Assembly (NCBI RefSeq): GCF_000178975.2
Contig: NC_015064.1
Location: 3,038,001-3,102,000, forward strand
Source: Granulicella tundricola MP5ACTX9
GTDB taxonomy: Bacteria; Acidobacteriota; Terriglobia; Terriglobales; Acidobacteriaceae
Reading direction: 5' to 3'
Length of the DNA: 64,000 bases
The notes beneath the pieces are model-generated. The model had not been told where the DNA came from. It saw only the letters and a list, made by a program, of their open reading frames with translations, and did no database searches. The position numbers were made by a program, and so were the translations under genes. Shown here piece by piece: positions 34,097 to 44,190 of this stretch (its first letter is position 1; each line of letters starts with the position of its first letter).

Positions 34097-37000
34097 TTAC
34101 CGATACCGTTTATGGATCTTGAACACAATGCTGAACACGTCGCTCTCATCGCGCGTCACCACCACCGACTGAGTCGGCGTCAGGTCATACTGCAACTGGA
34201 TCAACTGCTCCGCGGAGGAGTTCACATTCGTCGCATACGTCAGGCTCAACTGCCGCGAAAGCTGCTGCTGAACCGTAATACGTGCTGACGAGTTCCCCAG
34301 AGCACCTACATACGAGGGATCGATCTTCACGCTCCCGACCCCGAACAGCTTCGAAACCCGGCTGCTCACCGTAGCATTCAGCGCCCCGCCCAGGATCGAG
34401 CTGGTCGTCGGATCGGTCCCCGCCTGCTGCTGCTGCTGCGAGTACAGCGACGCCTCCTCCTGCGTCCGCCCCAGGGCCAGCAGCGAGAAGATGTCAGCCT
34501 CTGTCAGCGGCGGCTCAGACCGGTACGTCGGCTTCAGGTTTGACGCCGTTCCATGTAAGCCGACCGTCACGTCATAGGTCTCAACCCGAGCCGTCACGTC
34601 CAGGTCGATCGTCGGATCGATCCGTACCGGGTTGCTGAAGTAGATCGTTCCGCGCTGCAGTTGATAATTCGTTCCCGCGAACGTCGCGCTGCCATCCGTG
34701 ATCTGGACCTTGCCCAGCACGGTCGGGTCCGCGACAGTTCCACGAACCGTCAAGTCAACCGTCCCGGCCAGCTTCGCATAGCTGTTCTGAAAGTCGAGCT
34801 GCGGAGAGCTGGTAATGTGAACATCCAACTGGATCTTGTTGGACGCAGCTGAGGGATCAGGCGGAGCGCTCACGCCCCCAGATCCAGCGAAGGCAGCGAA
34901 ATCAACATCCGCGCCCACACCGAACCGAGTGATGAGCACCGAGCCACTCAGCCGGGCACTCTGCGGGCCGCCCTGCAGCTTCAGATTGAGATCCGCGGTC
35001 GAGCTGAGCCCGTTGTACCGTACCCGAACCGTCTTGCCCGTAGCCGTCAGATCCGCATACAGCCCGTTCCGATACGTCAGGAACCCGCCGATGCTCAGCT
35101 GCCCACCCCCCGTCGTCGCCGTAAGCGACTGCACATTCAACCGGTCTTCGTTGAAGATCAACGTCCCGTTCATGTTCGTCAGCCCATTTGGAACCCCATT
35201 GACGGCCGCATTGACAGCCACAAACTGCACCTTGCCCGTCAACTGCGGATCGCCGATCGTTCCGCCCGCGCCAATCGCGAAGGTCGTCTTCCCGCTCGTG
35301 ATCAGGTCCGGGTCCAGAGTATGGACCAGCGCCATGCTCACGCTGCCTTCGGTCTGCACGTCCAGCTTGCCGCTCGAGCTATCCGGCTGCTTGGTCTTGG
35401 GATTCACCGCACCGAACACCTGCGCCGTGCCGCTTGCCTTCAGGTCCGTGTCAGGCCCCGTGATGTGGACCGCATCCAGCGTCGCCAGGCCATTCTTCAG
35501 CCCGATCGCCAGCGGCTCTGCCGCCTGGAAGGTCAACCCCTGCGACGTCACGCTCAATGGACTGAACACCGCCCGCCCCGTCAACTGCATCGGCAGCTTC
35601 GCCGGCCCGCTGACGTCAATAGTTCCCGCGATATTAGAGGTCGCCTTCAGCCCACCCGGCTGGAACAACTCCAGAGGCTTGGCCACATCAAGACCGGCCA
35701 TCGTCAGATGCGCCTTGGTCTCAAAGTTTCCGGTCAGCTCAGTCTGTCCATTCGCCGTAATCGTCGCTCCCACCAGCGTCGAGTTCGCCGTATAGTAAAC
35801 GACCTTGCCTTCACTATGAGCGTCGATCGCGGCCTGCCCGATCGCAGCCCCACTGACTACCAGATTCGCCAGCTTTACACTGGCCTTCAACCCGGGCTGC
35901 TCCACAGTCCCATTGGCATCCGCCACGATAGAGAGGGTGCCGTCCGCATTGACCTTGGCATCCTGCACCAACTTGAACTTTGAAAGCACCAGATTGTCGC
36001 CTGCAATGTGAGCATGAAGCTGCTGGCTGGCCATGTTGTACCCGCCATTGCCGCCGATCGTCATCCCATGCAGCTTCAACTGCACCCGGGACGCCTCGAT
36101 CTGCTTGCCCTGCACCGTAGCATCTACATTCACCGATTCATACGGCTCGCCGTAAGCGACGCCGTTGACCAGCGACACCGACCCACCGCCGGCCAGTGTC
36201 TTCAACGTTCCAACCGCATGAGCATTGACCTGGATGGTTCCAGTTACAGGAATCTTCTGCTGCTGGCCCGCGATAGCGAGCACGTCGCCCACCTGTGCGT
36301 TACCAAGCTGCACCTTGACGTCGACCGTAGTCCCATCGTCCCAGACATAGGTCGCAACTCGCCGTTTATAGACGGTACGAGGCTTGAAGGAGCCCGCAAC
36401 ATTCAGCACCGCCGTTCCCTGTTTGATGGTGGAACTAGCCACCGCCAGCCCGGCCGGCGTGTACTCCGCATCCGCTACCAATGAGTCGATGTGCACGTCG
36501 GTCGATTGCGACGAAGCAGGAGGAGGTGCCGGCGCAGAGCCACTGCTGAGAGCGGCTGTGATGAGATTGGGCTTAACCGGAGGAGGTGTGACCGCCGCCT
36601 GAAAGTCTCCGAGTCGCACCTCAAGATCATTAGCCTCCAGATGACCCTTCACATCCAGCTTCGCAATCGCACCGCGAGCTGTGCCGTGGAAGGCAGCCGT
36701 TCCGTGCAGCGTAACCGGGATAGCCGCTGATCCAGTCTTGCCGTTTCCAGACAGGCCAAGCGTCTTCAGCAGCGTGTCGTACTCACCCAGGTCACGCACG
36801 GAAAGATCCACGTTCAACGCAGTCAGTGGATCGCCCACGTTTACGCCAAGTATCCCAGTTGCCGTCAGCGTTGACTGCGGTGTATTCGCAACCAGCCGCT
36901 TGAGCAGCACCGTCTCGCTCTTGCCGTCGTAGTGGCCCAGCACTTGACCTGTAACTGGAATATCCCGCCCACGATGCGCACCTACCGGCCCCAGCTTCAG

Positions 37001-38587
37001 ATCCGCATCCACAACCACAGTGTCCGCAATGTCGGTTGCCGGCCCACCCCACTCCACGGTCACCGGTCCGGAAATGGACGTGTCGAACCCAAGCTTTTCA
37101 TACTGTTTGGAGGCGGTAACAGCAGTAATCGTATTGAGAGAGATCTTGTCGACAACAACAGTCAGGTAAGCCTGTGCAGCCGCCACCGGCGCGACCGTAG
37201 GAGAAGCCGACACCACCGGCTGCCCGACGATCGCCGCGGATGTCTTGTTTGCGGTCGTGGTCGCGCCAGCAACAGTCGGAGAGCTCGTCGGAGTATTAGC
37301 CGGGACCTCGCCCAGCCAGTTGTTGATCTTCAACTCACCCTTCGCGCTGCCGCCGCCTGGTAGGTAACCGGTGAGCGCGGTGAACAGAAGCTGCGTCGGT
37401 GTGATGTGAAGGTCCGCGCCACCGTTGATGTCATGCAGTTTCACATACTGGTCCCGGTAGCCTGCGTTATGCAACTTGGCCGACCCGACGAGAAGGTACC
37501 CCTTTTGGCAATCCGGGTCGGGAGGCAAAGTCTTCGGCGCGGCCGCCACAGCTTCATGCTTGCTGCGCAGGCGATGAAACAACGAGGTCGGCTGCTTCTG
37601 CGCCACCGTAGGAGCGACGTAGCAGTTATGCCCGGCGATGTGTAATTCGACGGAGCCCGCGTCCAGCCCATCGACGCCTGAGAGAACCTGAATCTGTTTC
37701 AGTTCGAGAGAGCCATCCAGCTTGGTGGACCACTCCGGAGAACTGAAGTTCTTGAGCGAAGCAGTCGCTGTAAGGTCGGAGGTGGCACCGGTATGGAAGC
37801 TGAACTCTTTTAGGTCAGCCGCATCTCTTCCGATCTCCGCAACCAGATGCAACTTCGACTGAGCCTCCGGCTCCTTCTGCATCTCTGTCACCAAGTCATT
37901 GAGATCGATTGTCGCCCCATAACGATCGGAAGATGCGATGTAATGAACTTCGGCCTGCAGATCCTTCGCAGCCAGGTTGAATGGAATTGCCTTGTCGTTG
38001 AGAGCCGCCAAGCCATTGACGAGTTCAACCTTCTGAGCCTTCAGATCAAGCAACGTGTCGATCACCGGTTCATTACTGGGTGTCGTGTGCTTCGGCACCG
38101 GCTGGTTTGTCTTGCCGTCCTTATCGATGATGAGGTGGACGTGCGGTTGTTCAATGCGCAGCAGATTCAACCCGACGTAAGTTCTCTTACCAGTGCCCGT
38201 TGTGCGCTTGAGGAAGTCGAAGATCTTCACCCTTACAAGGATCTTGTCAGCCGAAAGGTAGGGAGCCTCTCCGGGCCCTTCAAGGCCATGAATAACCAGC
38301 CCATCCGCTTCAATGGCGAGTTGCCATAGATTGAAGGTGATTCTTCCCAGATCGACACGTCCACCCGTCGAATCTTCCAGCACGCTTACGACTTCCTTGC
38401 CGACCCGTCTCTGGAAATCTGCCGTCGTCGTGTAATAAGCAGCACCCGCCAACAGCAGTATAAGAAACAGCAGAGATCCGCCGACCAGCCACGCTAGACC
38501 CCGGCCAAAACGGCCCGCGAGACTCTTGCGCTTACTCGGACTTTGCAGCTCCTCCGGCTCTCCGGCCGGTTGATCGAACTCGCTCAT
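34097..38587 (-). CDS. tamB: TamB-like translocation/assembly protein
   Basis: A 1496-aa protein with one N-terminal membrane helix (GLAWLVGGSLLFLILLLAGA) then long stretches of beta-rich repeats predicted to form a periplasm-spanning groove, ending with the DUF490/TamB C-terminal domain: GTIYFSNPVRIDPTIDLDV, ETYDVTVGLHGTASNLKP, PPLTEADIFSLLALG. Two low-complexity Ala/Pro/Thr segments interrupt the repeats (around the PPPASSQS area and the PTSSPTVAG area). TamB-type proteins take part in outer-membrane protein assembly or lipid transport between membranes. The start ATG overlaps the SurA-like stop as ATGA, so it is coupled. Confidence 0.93.
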   Translation of the reverse strand: MSEFDQPAGEPEELQSPSKRKSLAGRFGRGLAWLVGGSLLFLILLLAGAAYYTTTADFQRRVGKEVVSVLEDSTGGRVDLGRITFNLWQLAIEADGLVIHGLEGPGEAPYLSADKILVRVKIFDFLKRTTGTGKRTYVGLNLLRIEQPHVHLIIDKDGKTNQPVPKHTTPSNEPVIDTLLDLKAQKVELVNGLAALNDKAIPFNLAAKDLQAEVHYIASSDRYGATIDLNDLVTEMQKEPEAQSKLHLVAEIGRDAADLKEFSFHTGATSDLTATASLKNFSSPEWSTKLDGSLELKQIQVLSGVDGLDAGSVELHIAGHNCYVAPTVAQKQPTSLFHRLRSKHEAVAAAPKTLPPDPDCQKGYLLVGSAKLHNAGYRDQYVKLHDINGGADLHITPTQLLFTALTGYLPGGGSAKGELKINNWLGEVPANTPTSSPTVAGATTTANKTSAAIVGQPVVSASPTVAPVAAAQAYLTVVVDKISLNTITAVTASKQYEKLGFDTSISGPVTVEWGGPATDIADTVVVDADLKLGPVGAHRGRDIPVTGQVLGHYDGKSETVLLKRLVANTPQSTLTATGILGVNVGDPLTALNVDLSVRDLGEYDTLLKTLGLSGNGKTGSAAIPVTLHGTAAFHGTARGAIAKLDVKGHLEANDLEVRLGDFQAAVTPPPVKPNLITAALSSGSAPAPPPASSQSTDVHIDSLVADAEYTPAGLAVASSTIKQGTAVLNVAGSFKPRTVYKRRVATYVWDDGTTVDVKVQLGNAQVGDVLAIAGQQQKIPVTGTIQVNAHAVGTLKTLAGGGSVSLVNGVAYGEPYESVNVDATVQGKQIEASRVQLKLHGMTIGGNGGYNMASQQLHAHIAGDNLVLSKFKLVQDAKVNADGTLSIVADANGTVEQPGLKASVKLANLVVSGAAIGQAAIDAHSEGKVVYYTANSTLVGATITANGQTELTGNFETKAHLTMAGLDVAKPLELFQPGGLKATSNIAGTIDVSGPAKLPMQLTGRAVFSPLSVTSQGLTFQAAEPLAIGLKNGLATLDAVHITGPDTDLKASGTAQVFGAVNPKTKQPDSSSGKLDVQTEGSVSMALVHTLDPDLITSGKTTFAIGAGGTIGDPQLTGKVQFVAVNAAVNGVPNGLTNMNGTLIFNEDRLNVQSLTATTGGGQLSIGGFLTYRNGLYADLTATGKTVRVRYNGLSSTADLNLKLQGGPQSARLSGSVLITRFGVGADVDFAAFAGSGGVSAPPDPSAASNKIQLDVHITSSPQLDFQNSYAKLAGTVDLTVRGTVADPTVLGKVQITDGSATFAGTNYQLQRGTIYFSNPVRIDPTIDLDVTARVETYDVTVGLHGTASNLKPTYRSEPPLTEADIFSLLALGRTQEEASLYSQQQQQAGTDPTTSSILGGALNATVSSRVSKLFGVGSVKIDPSYVGALGNSSARITVQQQLSRQLSLTYATNVNSSAEQLIQLQYDLTPTQSVVVTRDESDVFSIVFKIHKRYR

Positions 38588-39357
38588 GACGCCTCCCCAC
38601 TCGCGGTCATCACGCGCACAGATCCCTGTGCCCGCAGCGTCTTCAGCCAGTCACCCAGCAGGTTAGAGACCTGTTGCTGCAGAAGAATCTCCTGGATGCG
38701 GTCGGATATCGTGTCCAACTTGGGTGCCGTCGCCTTCCGTTTTGCATAAGCAGGCAGCAGAGTCTTGTCGTAATAATCCTTGATCTCCTGCTGCGTGATG
38801 CGTATCCCCATGCGGAAGCGCACCTCGATGAATTTCAGCACCTGCATCCTCTGCTGCCAATGTTTCGTTAGCTCTGCAACCGTAAAGCCTTGTGCCTCGA
38901 CAAACTTCTGCCAGCCGGCATCTGTCTCGCAACGATATTGCTTACAGGCCGGGATCACCCCGCGCAGTTCATTCAGCTCAGAGGTTGCCTGCTCCTTCGT
39001 TACCGCATCATCGGGCTGAAGTCTTGCCTGCTGAAGAATCAAACTGCGGTCGATAAGCCGTTGTACTGTCTCTTCACGGCTGTAAGTTCCCTCTGGATTG
39101 CTGAACGGTTGAAACGCTCCGAAGCGCCTCTCCTCAGCCACATCACTCTCAAGAATTAGGTCTCCGTTTACGACGGCAACGACCTGATCAACAGTGATCC
39201 CATCACCCGATGGCACGATAGGGCTACGAGCCTGGCTCTGGGCTGCGGAAGAACCGGAAACAGCCGCCTGACCCAATAGGCGAGGACCAGACGTGAGGAA
39301 AGCGAGCAGAGTAAGCATACCCATCTTCAGCGCCGAATTGTGATGCCGCATATCCAT
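38584..39357 (-). CDS. SurA N-terminal-like chaperone without PPIase domain
   Basis: A 257-aa exported protein (signal near LLAFLTSGPRLLGQA). From VDQVVAVVNGDLILESDVAEE onward it matches the SurA N-terminal chaperone domain, with helices and LIDRSLILQQARL. No parvulin-type rotamase domain follows, so it is a chaperone half alone. Two Cys (CKQYRC) could form a disulphide. Sits between a BamA-like and a TamB-like gene, so it probably handles outer-membrane proteins in the periplasm. Confidence 0.85.
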   Translation of the reverse strand: MDMRHHNSALKMGMLTLLAFLTSGPRLLGQAAVSGSSAAQSQARSPIVPSGDGITVDQVVAVVNGDLILESDVAEERRFGAFQPFSNPEGTYSREETVQRLIDRSLILQQARLQPDDAVTKEQATSELNELRGVIPACKQYRCETDAGWQKFVEAQGFTVAELTKHWQQRMQVLKFIEVRFRMGIRITQQEIKDYYDKTLLPAYAKRKATAPKLDTISDRIQEILLQQQVSNLLGDWLKTLRAQGSVRVMTASGEAS

Positions 39358-39371
39358 GTACGCCGCTGCCC

Positions 39372-42300
39372 TTAGAAGCTTTGACCAATGCTGAAGAAGA
39401 AATTGAAGTGACTTCCAGTGCCCACAAACGGCGCATTCAAGACGCCGGAGTTAGGCTCTACCGGGTAAGTGGGAGGATTGAGGTTATAGCTGAAATCAAC
39501 GCGGATCGGTCCCACTGGTGTCGCATAGCGTGCACCCAGTCCGATGGCGTGAGAAAAATAATTGAAGTTACAAGATACGTTGACGCCGGTGAGATTTTTG
39601 CAGGTGCCTACATTGGGCTGATGGAAGCGCCCAAAGCTCGGACCGATCTGACTTACTTGCTGAAACACATTACCCATGTCGTGGAACACGACAAAGGAAA
39701 TGCTGCTTCCTACCACCGGCAATGTGGGTGCAGGCATACGCAGTTCGAGTGAGTTCACGAACACCCCAGATCCCCCCACCGGGTATCCTGTCTGCAGATC
39801 TCGAGGCCCCGCACCGTTGATGGGAAACCCTCGATGAGAGGTCGCACCACCTGCATAGAGGCGCTCGGGCAGGGGAATCGGATTGCAACTTGCATTTGTG
39901 TTGACAAGTGCGCCCGCACATCCAGCATTACCGGCGTTGGGATTTACGCCGAAATTGGCGATAAAACCTACACGAGTATTCCGCGCAAAGACGTACTTCC
40001 GCTTGCCAAAGGCATAGTAGGTCGAATTGGAAATATCGGTGCGGTTGAAGTCTGTCTGCGAACCAACTTTGGAAGAAGCATAAAAATCAACCACGCTTGT
40101 ATAGGAACCCTTCGTAGCATCCAAAGCGCTAGGCGTCCGCGTATCGTGGAACCAGGTGACCTGAGGGCCACCCACGCGAACCGGCTGAGAAAGCTGCGGA
40201 ATCAGGTCGGGTGAAATTTCCAGGCTGTTCGGGTCGACTTCGACGCGCCGATAAACGAAGTCGTAGATGAAGGTATCTTTACGAGTCGCCTTCTGGGTGA
40301 GCCGGAGATCTGCCTGCAAGGTCTTTGCCGCGAACGTCGTGATGTCTTGAACATTCGTGTAGCCACCCGAAATCTGTAACGCCAGATTCTTGTTTCCACG
40401 GAAGTGCGGATCCTGAAAACTGAGGGTCGCAATCTGTTCAAGCAAACCATAAGCAGTATGCAACGTCAGCGAATTATCAGTGCCGCGCAAATTGATGCGG
40501 CTGACATCGACTGAAACTCGCGGACTCACGCCCGCTTTACCCTGCTGCGCGGCCGTCGTGCCCTGCGCCGTAGAGTAGATCCCACGGCTTGGGAGCCCGG
40601 TCTGAGCCTCGAATCCCACTCCGTACGTTACATCCCAGCGCTTAGCCTCTGTAATCTGCAGTAAGACATTTTTCTGCTCGGCGTCGCCATCCGGATTTTG
40701 CACGGCGGCCACGACTTCATTGAAGAGTGCCAAGTTATATAGATTTCTTTGCGTCTCAAGCAAAGCACTCTGGTCAAGCGGATCTCCGGCGTGCACTTTG
40801 GTTTGTTGATCGACCAGGCTCTGTCTCGTGTGTTGGACACCGCTCTCAAGCACTTTGCCCACAAAAACCTGTTGGCCTTCAATGACGTTGAAAGCAACGT
40901 CCGTCTTGCTCTTATCTTCACCTTCAATCGTTTGCTTCACTTCCAGCTTGGCTTGGTCGAACCCGTTACTGACATACCAACTCAGCAAGGCATCCCGATC
41001 GCCGGACAACTGAACCAACGAAAACGGCTGTCCCGGAGTTGCACCCAAAAGGCCGCTCAATACCTGCTTCCGGCTCGGATCTATACCGTTCAAATCTACT
41101 GAGCCGAATTTCTGTTGCGTCCCCTCAACCACGGTGTAAGTGACGGCCACACGTGCGACCTTCAGATTCTTCCCACCAGCCTCATCGAAATCCTTAATGG
41201 AAGAGGTGACCTTAGCTGAGTTGAATCCATTCGCGCGGTAAAGGCCCTCGAGATTCGTGGCGTCGTTTTTCACCAACTGCGTGCTGTATCTGCCGACCCT
41301 CTGATAGGCATCAGCCTTGTGCACCGCCAGCCGGTCGACTAAGAGCTGACTTCCGAAATATTTGTTTCCCGTCACTTCAACAGCGACAACCTTGTGCTTA
41401 ATCCCTTTATCCACCGTGTAGCGCACGGTCTGGGTCGTGCTTGCTGCGCCTTCGACCGCAAAAGAGACCTTCGCATCGGAATAGCCCGATTGCTCCATGA
41501 AATCTTGGATCTTGAAGCGGCCTTCATTCAGCAGATCATTATCAATCGTACCTTCTTCAAAGATCGGCACCAGCAGATGCAACCGGCTCTTTGAGATCTT
41601 GATTCCGTCCACAAGAACCTTGACGACGGGGCCCTGCTCGGCTTGAAACTCATAGTTAACGCGCTTGGTTGCCGGATCGTAGGTCGATTTCTGAAGAGTC
41701 AGCGTGGCTTCCAGACGGTTCTGCTTCTGATACACCCCGCGCAGGTTTGAGAGCGCATTGCTCGTCGTCTCGCGGGTCACCTTGTTCTTGGGTTTCAGCT
41801 TTCCTTTTTTGCGGAAGGTCGCCAGCGAAATCCCAGGATTGGTACCGCTGATCACGATATTGCCGACACGAGCCTGAGGCCCGACGCTTACGGTGTAGGT
41901 GACATTAACCTGATTACCGACTGGATCGCGCTCGGTCTGAACCGCGACGACCGGCTCGTAATACCCGTTCTGCGCCAAGACCTGCCGCACCGCTTCGGTT
42001 GCTGCAGGGAGTTGAGCGGGAGAGTATGCCGTACCAGGGTTGAGCTGAGTGCCATACTCCAGCAGGGAAGCAAGCCGTTCTTCCTTCACGCCGTTTATCT
42101 GGATGCGACCAATGTAAGAACGCGCAACGCCCGCGAAGATCAGAGTTACGGCATCGCCATTACGCACCACCCGCACTGCAATATTCTGATAGCGACCGGT
42201 AGCGAAGAGCCGCCGCGTTGTCTGCCTGACATTGTCCGCGTCGAACGGCTCGCCAACCTTCTGCGTCAGTTCGCCTGTGAGGCGATCAGACTTGTCAAAC

Positions 42301-42776
42301 TCAACGCCTTCGTAATGAATCGATTCAACGCGCAAGCCCTGATATTGCGTCAAGTTTGCGCTGAGAGCTGGGATGATCGGTCCCATCGCACCCACCGCCG
42401 CAGAGGTCGCAGGCTCTTGAGAGGCCTGTGGTGTCGGGGAGGAGAGCCCTGAAGGATTGGTGGTCGTGGGTCCTGAGGGAGTTGCAGTCGTCACTGTTGA
42501 GGAACTCGGGATCTGGGAGAAAGCAGCCCGTGTGAAGAGACCCCCGCCAAGCGACATTGTGCTGAGTAGAGTTGCCCAAAGAATTTTCTTCGTATTTTTC
42601 GGGCACGCTGGGGCGTGTCTATCCGCAGAAAAGCCCGCTTTCCCCGCCGGTGAGCGCCCGGACCCACTCCGATACTCTTGCTGCCGATACCGCAATACTG
42701 CCACTCTTAGGCCCCTATTCAAGATCCCGGTGAGCCTCTCACCGAGCTGAGGTCTCTGCGTTACAGGGTCATGCAT
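39372..42776 (-). CDS. BamA/TamA-like outer-membrane assembly protein
   Basis: A 1134-aa protein (ATG at 42776). A hydrophobic signal-like stretch KKILWATLLSTMSLGGGLF does not begin until about residue 65, so the true start may be later (no good start codon is nearby) or the leader is unusual. Then a Pro/Thr/Ser linker, several POTRA domains (YIGRIQINGVKEERLASLL, PQARVGNIVISGTNPG, KVVAVEVTGNKYFGS, QKFGSVDLNGIDPSRK, QQVFVGKVLESGVQHT) and a C-terminal barrel with RLYAGGATSHRGFP (lid VRGF-like motif) and the final Phe (FNFFFSIGQSF). It inserts outer-membrane barrels or, if TamA-like, works with the TamB downstream. Confidence 0.88.
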   Translation of the reverse strand: MHDPVTQRPQLGERLTGILNRGLRVAVLRYRQQEYRSGSGRSPAGKAGFSADRHAPACPKNTKKILWATLLSTMSLGGGLFTRAAFSQIPSSSTVTTATPSGPTTTNPSGLSSPTPQASQEPATSAAVGAMGPIIPALSANLTQYQGLRVESIHYEGVEFDKSDRLTGELTQKVGEPFDADNVRQTTRRLFATGRYQNIAVRVVRNGDAVTLIFAGVARSYIGRIQINGVKEERLASLLEYGTQLNPGTAYSPAQLPAATEAVRQVLAQNGYYEPVVAVQTERDPVGNQVNVTYTVSVGPQARVGNIVISGTNPGISLATFRKKGKLKPKNKVTRETTSNALSNLRGVYQKQNRLEATLTLQKSTYDPATKRVNYEFQAEQGPVVKVLVDGIKISKSRLHLLVPIFEEGTIDNDLLNEGRFKIQDFMEQSGYSDAKVSFAVEGAASTTQTVRYTVDKGIKHKVVAVEVTGNKYFGSQLLVDRLAVHKADAYQRVGRYSTQLVKNDATNLEGLYRANGFNSAKVTSSIKDFDEAGGKNLKVARVAVTYTVVEGTQQKFGSVDLNGIDPSRKQVLSGLLGATPGQPFSLVQLSGDRDALLSWYVSNGFDQAKLEVKQTIEGEDKSKTDVAFNVIEGQQVFVGKVLESGVQHTRQSLVDQQTKVHAGDPLDQSALLETQRNLYNLALFNEVVAAVQNPDGDAEQKNVLLQITEAKRWDVTYGVGFEAQTGLPSRGIYSTAQGTTAAQQGKAGVSPRVSVDVSRINLRGTDNSLTLHTAYGLLEQIATLSFQDPHFRGNKNLALQISGGYTNVQDITTFAAKTLQADLRLTQKATRKDTFIYDFVYRRVEVDPNSLEISPDLIPQLSQPVRVGGPQVTWFHDTRTPSALDATKGSYTSVVDFYASSKVGSQTDFNRTDISNSTYYAFGKRKYVFARNTRVGFIANFGVNPNAGNAGCAGALVNTNASCNPIPLPERLYAGGATSHRGFPINGAGPRDLQTGYPVGGSGVFVNSLELRMPAPTLPVVGSSISFVVFHDMGNVFQQVSQIGPSFGRFHQPNVGTCKNLTGVNVSCNFNYFSHAIGLGARYATPVGPIRVDFSYNLNPPTYPVEPNSGVLNAPFVGTGSHFNFFFSIGQSF

Positions 42777-42933
42777 CCTATCCGCACCGATCCCACGATT
42801 CATTTTATTGTCATTCCGATGCAGAATTTGTCTGAAGCGTTTGTCTGCAACGCTTCAATACCGCCTGGCAGAAAAAAACCCACGATCTCCCTATACTACG
42901 AACAGACGCCCCCAAAAACGGCGCGCAACAGTC

Positions 42934-44010
42934 ATGCAATCAATCCCTCCCACTATGCCCCAAGTTTCATCAATCCATGACCGTTATTCCCGCCAGATCC
43001 TCTTCCCAGGGATCGGGAGCCGAGGGCAGGAACTGCTTGCTCAAGCTCGTGTCGCAGTCGTTGGAGTGGGTGCAACGGGAGCTGCGTCAGCCTCACTTCT
43101 GGCTCGCGCGGGCATCGGTCACCTTACCCTCATTGACCGGGACTTCGTAGAGTTTTCGAACTTGCAGCGCCAGATCCTCTTCGACGAAGCCGATGCCCAG
43201 GCAGCCTTGCCGAAGGCAGAGGCAGCCCGTCGCAAGATCGCACTCTTCAACTCATCGATAGTGGTCGAAACCGCTATCGCAGATCTGGTTCCAGCCAACG
43301 TCAGCGAGTACCTGCAATCCGCTGATCTGATCCTCGATTGCACGGATAACTTCGAAACGCGTTACCTGCTGAATGACTATGCGGTCCGCGAAGCGAAGCC
43401 GTGGATCTACGCGGCGGCAATCGGAGCTTACGCCGCAACCATGAATATCCTGCCGGCCCCCTCGGCAAAGTGGGAGCCCACAGCATGTCTTGCCTGCATC
43501 TTCCCCGCTCCACCCAGCGGCCCGGTCGAAACCTGCGATACGGCTGGCATCCTCTCCACCGCCGTGAACCTGGCTGCTTCAATTCAAACAACGGAAGCCC
43601 TGAAATTTCTCACCGGTCAAACGAGTTTGATGCGGCGAACACTTCTCTCCCACGAACTCTGGACCAATCAACGGAGTGAAATCGCTACCGGTCGGCCGCT
43701 CTCTGACTGTCCCGTCTGCAGCGACCGGGTTTTCACTCATCTGGCAGGGACCGCACGGCCGCATATCACCCTGTGCGGCCGAAACTCAGTCCAGATCCAT
43801 GAGCACCACCGCCCTCTTGATTTAGCCGCTTTACAGGCCACTTTGGCCAAAAACCCTGACCTTCAGGACATCCGGGCAAACGCCATGCTGCTTAGGTTCC
43901 GTCGCGACTCGAACACGATCACGGTTTTTCCTGATGGTCGCGCTTTGATCCAGGGCACTACCGACATCTCGACGGCCCGGACCCTGTACGCTCGTTATAT
44001 CGGCTCCTGA
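42934..44010 (+). CDS. ThiF/MoeB/HesA-type adenylyltransferase
   Basis: A 358-aa E1-like enzyme. HDRYSRQILFPGIGSRGQEL starts the fold; GVGATGAASASLLARAG is the nucleotide loop; DRDFVEFSNLQRQILF, ILDCTDNFETRYLLND and the catalytic-Cys context ETCDTAGILSTAVN follow. Cysteines in CLAC and CPVC would bind zinc. The last 80 residues resemble a small beta-rich extension. It adenylates the C-terminus of a ubiquitin-like sulfur carrier such as MoaD or ThiS; MoaD at 27 kb is a candidate. Start chosen at the ATG at 42934; TATACT lies about 40 bases upstream as a -10 candidate. Confidence 0.88.
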   Translation: MQSIPPTMPQVSSIHDRYSRQILFPGIGSRGQELLAQARVAVVGVGATGAASASLLARAGIGHLTLIDRDFVEFSNLQRQILFDEADAQAALPKAEAARRKIALFNSSIVVETAIADLVPANVSEYLQSADLILDCTDNFETRYLLNDYAVREAKPWIYAAAIGAYAATMNILPAPSAKWEPTACLACIFPAPPSGPVETCDTAGILSTAVNLAASIQTTEALKFLTGQTSLMRRTLLSHELWTNQRSEIATGRPLSDCPVCSDRVFTHLAGTARPHITLCGRNSVQIHEHHRPLDLAALQATLAKNPDLQDIRANAMLLRFRRDSNTITVFPDGRALIQGTTDISTARTLYARYIGS

Positions 44011-44190
44011 CGCAATTGGTTCCCTGAAACAACCTTTCGCTCCTAGTGCTTCTCCTACTTCGGAGGTGAGCGGTGGCACCCGCGCATCATATTCCCGTTT
44101 GCGTTACCCTTGAAGGTAGGCGAGAAAACGGACACCGATTGGCGTAAGCAAAGCGTCGCCCTCAGGCCGACGGACCGGAAACCAGCCCAA

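Noticed and set aside
44011-44190. ECF-type autoregulated promoter upstream of the sigma factor
   Set aside because: An AAAC/TCTCC-like pair is visible, but the match is too weak to call.
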